64,000 bases of DNA from assembly GCA_910578195.1 (NCBI GenBank), contig CAJTOY010000003.1:211811-275810 (forward strand), written 5' to 3'. The notes under the pieces are model-generated. The model had not been told where the DNA came from, did not search any database, and worked only from the letters and a program-made list of their open reading frames with translations. Shown one piece after another: positions 61,337 through 64,000 of the stretch. A program made the translations under genes and the position numbers. This DNA comes from an uncultured Christensenella sp. Lineage in GTDB: Bacteria > Bacillota > Clostridia > Christensenellales > Borkfalkiaceae. Numbering within the stretch: position 1 is the first letter of the stretch; every line of letters begins with the position of its first letter.

Positions 61337-61351
61337 AGGAGGTTTAGAATA

Positions 61352-63067
61352 ATGCTAGAAGTTAAAGATGGAAAAAATAGAATGGTATTGCTTCTGCGTA
61401 ATTCAACCAAAAAGCAAGCTGAAAAGAAGATAAACGATTTGGGTAAGGTTGAATACGATATTCCGCTTCAAAGGGATATTCTTACCCCTTGGGCTGAAAG
61501 GCAGGGTTATGTAATAATAAAGGAATTTGTGGAAGGCGGTATTTCCGGCTTTAAAGTTTCTGCGGAAAAAAGAGATGCGCTTGTTGAGATAAAAGCAATG
61601 GCAAATCGCGGCGAGTTTGATGTATTGGGTATTTATATGTCTGACCGTTTGGGAAGAATTGCCGACGAAACTCCACTTATTGTTTCGTACCTTAATGCTC
61701 GCGGAATAAAAGTGTTGTCATATAATGACGGAGAGATATCTTCAAAAACACACGATGAAAAACTGATGACTTACATACGCTATTGGCAGGCAGAAGGCGA
61801 AAGCATAAAAACATCGAAACGAATTAAAGATGCACACGAGATGGCTGTTGAGCAAGGTAAGTGGAGAGGCGGTAATCCGCCTTATGGATATAGGACAGTT
61901 AGTAAAGGTACGCTTAACGGAAAAGGCCGACCCATATTTGATGTCGAAATTGATCCACAAGCGGCAGAAGTTGTAAAAACAATTTTCAGATTGTATAAAG
62001 AGCATTATGCGTTTAAGGGAATAGCAAAATATCTTAACGATAATAATATTTTAACTTCAGCAGGTGGATTGTGGTCTTGGAATCAAATTCAGGATATACT
62101 CCATAACAAGTTGTACATAGGTATATATGAGTTAGGGAAAAAGAATAATGAAATAAGAGCTGTATCTCCCGTAATGGAACATTTGGTAATTATTTCGGAA
62201 AATGATTTTAATGAGGTGCAAGAGTTAATTAAAAGAAATACTAAAATACCAAATAGTAAAAGACCTACGATTCGTGGTTCAAGAATTTTAACAGGATTAT
62301 TGGAGTGTGAATGTGGGAAAAAGTTTACCAGTCAAACAAACAGAGCAGTACGTAAAAAAGCAGACGGAACAGAAAGTTTATACGAAAGAACAATTTATCG
62401 TTGTAGTTCCTATCGTACTCCTAAAATCGGTCAATGTGATAAATTGCCAATAAAAGCCGATGATTTAGATGAGGCTGTTATTCATGATGTCAAAAATTTT
62501 ATGTTAAAAACTGACTTTGATAAGCTTTTACAATCAAATGATGATAGTTTAAAAGAAAAGGAAGCCCTTATGTGCTTACAAGTTAAACAACTTGAGCGAG
62601 ATAAGATTCAGTTAGAGAAAGAGTTGAAAAAATTATCAGAAGAAGTATGCAAAGTTCTTATGGGTGAAAGTCAATGGTCACAAACAATGCTTTCTAATTT
62701 GATTAGTTCTAAAGAGAAAGAATTGTCTGAAATCTCTAAAAAACAAGGTGCAATCGAAGATAGGTTAAAAGACTTATCAGCGTATTTAGCTGAACGCAAA
62801 ACATTGTATGCTGATTTAGATAATTGGGTTGAACGTTTTAATATTCAAGAAAATGCAGAAAAGAAGACAATGCTTATTAACGTAATTGATAAAATTACAA
62901 TTTATGATGATAAAGCTACTGTAAAATATAAATTTAAGTGTGATTACTTGCCGGGCGGCTCAAAATATGATAAAAGTAATGATTTAGGTTTTGAATCTGT
63001 ATTGGAGGGTGGAGCATTATGTTCTACTCGTGTACAGAGTACATACCAGCCGAGCAGGGTACGATAA
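61352..63067 (+). CDS. Large serine recombinase (integrase of the element)
   Basis: The 571-residue protein has the resolvase catalytic domain (residues about 10-150) with nucleophile S18 in LLRNSTKKQ and YMSDRLGR downstream. A recombinase domain follows (GKWRGGNPPYGYRT), then a zinc-ribbon domain (LECECGKKF, then YRCSSYRTP) and a coiled coil (about 390-470). Enzymes of this kind integrate at attB and leave hybrid ends. The frame continues into the host rarA sequence, and its stop (TAA 63065) lies in that host DNA. AGAGGAGG precedes the start. It carries the element into rarA. Confidence 0.9.
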   Translation: MLEVKDGKNRMVLLLRNSTKKQAEKKINDLGKVEYDIPLQRDILTPWAERQGYVIIKEFVEGGISGFKVSAEKRDALVEIKAMANRGEFDVLGIYMSDRLGRIADETPLIVSYLNARGIKVLSYNDGEISSKTHDEKLMTYIRYWQAEGESIKTSKRIKDAHEMAVEQGKWRGGNPPYGYRTVSKGTLNGKGRPIFDVEIDPQAAEVVKTIFRLYKEHYAFKGIAKYLNDNNILTSAGGLWSWNQIQDILHNKLYIGIYELGKKNNEIRAVSPVMEHLVIISENDFNEVQELIKRNTKIPNSKRPTIRGSRILTGLLECECGKKFTSQTNRAVRKKADGTESLYERTIYRCSSYRTPKIGQCDKLPIKADDLDEAVIHDVKNFMLKTDFDKLLQSNDDSLKEKEALMCLQVKQLERDKIQLEKELKKLSEEVCKVLMGESQWSQTMLSNLISSKEKELSEISKKQGAIEDRLKDLSAYLAERKTLYADLDNWVERFNIQENAEKKTMLINVIDKITIYDDKATVKYKFKCDYLPGGSKYDKSNDLGFESVLEGGALCSTRVQSTYQPSRVR

Positions 63068-63972
63068 TTTTTATCGGCTCGACTACCGAGAACCCGTATG
63101 CTTCTATGACCCCCGCGATAGTGTCGCGGTGCCGCGTTTTCGAGTTCAAGCGCCTCGGCGAAGAGGACATAAAAGACGCGCTTTTAAAGGCGTTAAAGGA
63201 CAGAAGAAAGGGGCTCGGCGAATACAAGGCGGAGATTGACGGCGACGCGCTGTCGCATATATCCCGCGTTGCGGGCGGGGATTTGAGAACGGCGTACAAC
63301 GCGTTGGAGCTTGCCGTGCTGACCACCCCGCCACAGTCGGACGGCAGTATAAGAGTGACTCTCGCGGACGCGGAGCAGTCCATACAGCGCAAGGCTATGT
63401 CGTACAACGAGGACGCGTTTTACGACTATCTTTCGGCTTTCTGCAAATCCCTCAGAGGAAGCGATTCCAACGCCGCGCTTTACTACGCAATGCGGCTTAT
63501 AGAGGGCGGGTGCGACCCTATGATAGTTGCAAGGCGGCTCGTCATTCACTCCTCCGAGGACGTTGGCATGGCTGACCCCAACGCGCTCGTGGTGGCTTCG
63601 TCGGCAATGTTCGTGTTGCAGAACACGGGCTATCCCGAGGGGCTTATTCCCCTTTCGAACGCGATAATTTACGTCTGCGAAGCGCCGAAAAGCAATTCGG
63701 TCGTCATGGCTATGAACGCCGCGAAAAAGGACGCGCGCGAGGTGCGCGACGACGAGGGCGTTCCGCCGTATCTGAAAGACAACACTTTCGGCGACAAGGA
63801 AACGAAGTCGCAAAGCGGAAAGTACAAGTACCCGCACGACTATGCGGGCGGGTACGTCGACCAGCAGTATCTGCCCGACAAGCTGAAAGACAGAGTTTAT
63901 TATAAGCCGTCCGATTACGGCTATGAAAGGACGGTAAAACAAATCCGTAAAGATAAAGGTAAATTGAAATAA
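63019..63972 (+). CDS. rarA: 3' part of RarA (MgsA) ATPase, disrupted by the element
   Basis: From about residue 10 the frame reads AEQGTIIFIGSTTENPYASM and continues through the RarA sensor-1 to C-terminal tetramerisation domain (IVSRCRVFEF, HISRVAGGDLRTAYNALELA, SSEDVGMADPNALVVASSAM, YLPDKL). The N-terminal third with Walker A and B is missing, so the ATPase is inactive. An element-derived GGAGGGTGGAGC (63004-63015) and ATG 63019 give this fragment a ready start, so a 317-residue remnant protein may still be made. RarA acts at stalled forks in intact cells. Host-like GC-rich codon use begins here. Confidence 0.85.
   Translation: MFYSCTEYIPAEQGTIIFIGSTTENPYASMTPAIVSRCRVFEFKRLGEEDIKDALLKALKDRRKGLGEYKAEIDGDALSHISRVAGGDLRTAYNALELAVLTTPPQSDGSIRVTLADAEQSIQRKAMSYNEDAFYDYLSAFCKSLRGSDSNAALYYAMRLIEGGCDPMIVARRLVIHSSEDVGMADPNALVVASSAMFVLQNTGYPEGLIPLSNAIIYVCEAPKSNSVVMAMNAAKKDAREVRDDEGVPPYLKDNTFGDKETKSQSGKYKYPHDYAGGYVDQQYLPDKLKDRVYYKPSDYGYERTVKQIRKDKGKLK
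63040..63062. other. Right attachment site (element-rarA junction)
   Basis: RarA-like sequence begins here: P-A-E-Q-G-T-I-I-F-I-G at 63044 onward corresponds to the L-P-x-V-E-x-G-T-I region of intact RarA. Base composition turns GC-rich at the same place. The exact crossover cannot be fixed without the left end, which is outside the window. Confidence 0.65.
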
Positions 63973-63984
63973 AAAAGCGCCGCC

Positions 63985-64000
63985 GCGGCAAGTCAGCCGC
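63985..64000 (+). terminator. Probable rarA terminator, cut by the window edge
   Basis: GCGGC (63985-63989) and GCCGC (63996-64000) can pair over AAGTCA, and an A run precedes. The rest of the stem and any T run lie outside the window. Confidence 0.35.

Noticed and set aside
1..63000. Conjugation genes (relaxase, coupling protein, VirB4) and tRNA genes
   Set aside because: I looked for them and found none; they may lie left of the window.
63193..63942. Long minus-strand frame of 249 codons
   Set aside because: It lies entirely opposite rarA in GC-rich DNA, where antisense frames arise by chance; its Arg/Val-rich product matches no family.

Overview
The window is nearly all one large integrative element in a low-GC-style Bacillota (Clostridia-like) genome. 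Every supported gene is on the + strand and most have AGGAGG-type ribosome binding sites. The right junction is visible. A large serine recombinase gene (61352-63067) runs into the middle of the host rarA gene, whose 3' two thirds continue to 63972. The DNA becomes clearly GC-richer at about 63045, so the host chromosome and the element differ in base composition. The left end, and any relaxase or type IV secretion genes, are not in the window. I therefore call it an ICE, IME or large phage-like element without choosing among them.

Layout. (1) 1-22784: a long gene train of small accessory proteins (DUF3849-like, DUF4262, YkgJ-type Cys cluster, DpnD/PcfM-like, DUF4241-like, Api92/DUF1281-like, DUF6927-like). 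It also holds an SSB, a MoxR-type AAA ATPase with a VWA/HELGH partner, a nucleoside deoxyribosyltransferase-like protein, a NADAR protein and two orphan DNA methyltransferases. (2) 22805-31073: AT-rich cargo. It has a PadR regulator, a membrane partner and a secreted papain-fold protein, followed by a compact RiPP-like cluster: B12-type radical SAM, Ala/Val/Gly-rich precursor, second radical SAM, RRE-GNAT fusion, ABC exporter and SdpI-type immunity protein. (3) 31141-40608: a DNA-metabolism operon (YqaJ exonuclease, DUF4406, RecD2, probable annealing protein, CHC2/toprim primase) behind a promoter followed by three intrinsic terminators in its leader. (4) 40795-59745: AT-rich surface cargo with an XRE regulator, ECF sigma factor, secreted papain-fold protein, anti-sigma-like protein and three giant secreted or anchored proteins (1969, 1234 and 1479 aa). 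(5) 60002-63067: the integration module, with Tn916 ORF7/ORF8-like regulators, an IS1 InsA-like DNA-binding protein and the serine recombinase.

How it fits together. The backbone parts 1 and 3 share a promoter sequence and leader terminators, which suggests coordinated control by attenuation or antitermination. The two cargo blocks sit between backbone terminators and backbone promoters and are visibly AT-richer, as expected for swapped modules. The best candidates for undescribed biology are the RiPP cluster, whose core resembles polytheonamide-type peptides in composition but has a short non-NHLP leader, and the ECF-controlled surface regulon. In the latter, two sites with identical spacing (41722-41753 and 43770-43801) look like the cognate promoter of the element's own sigma factor.
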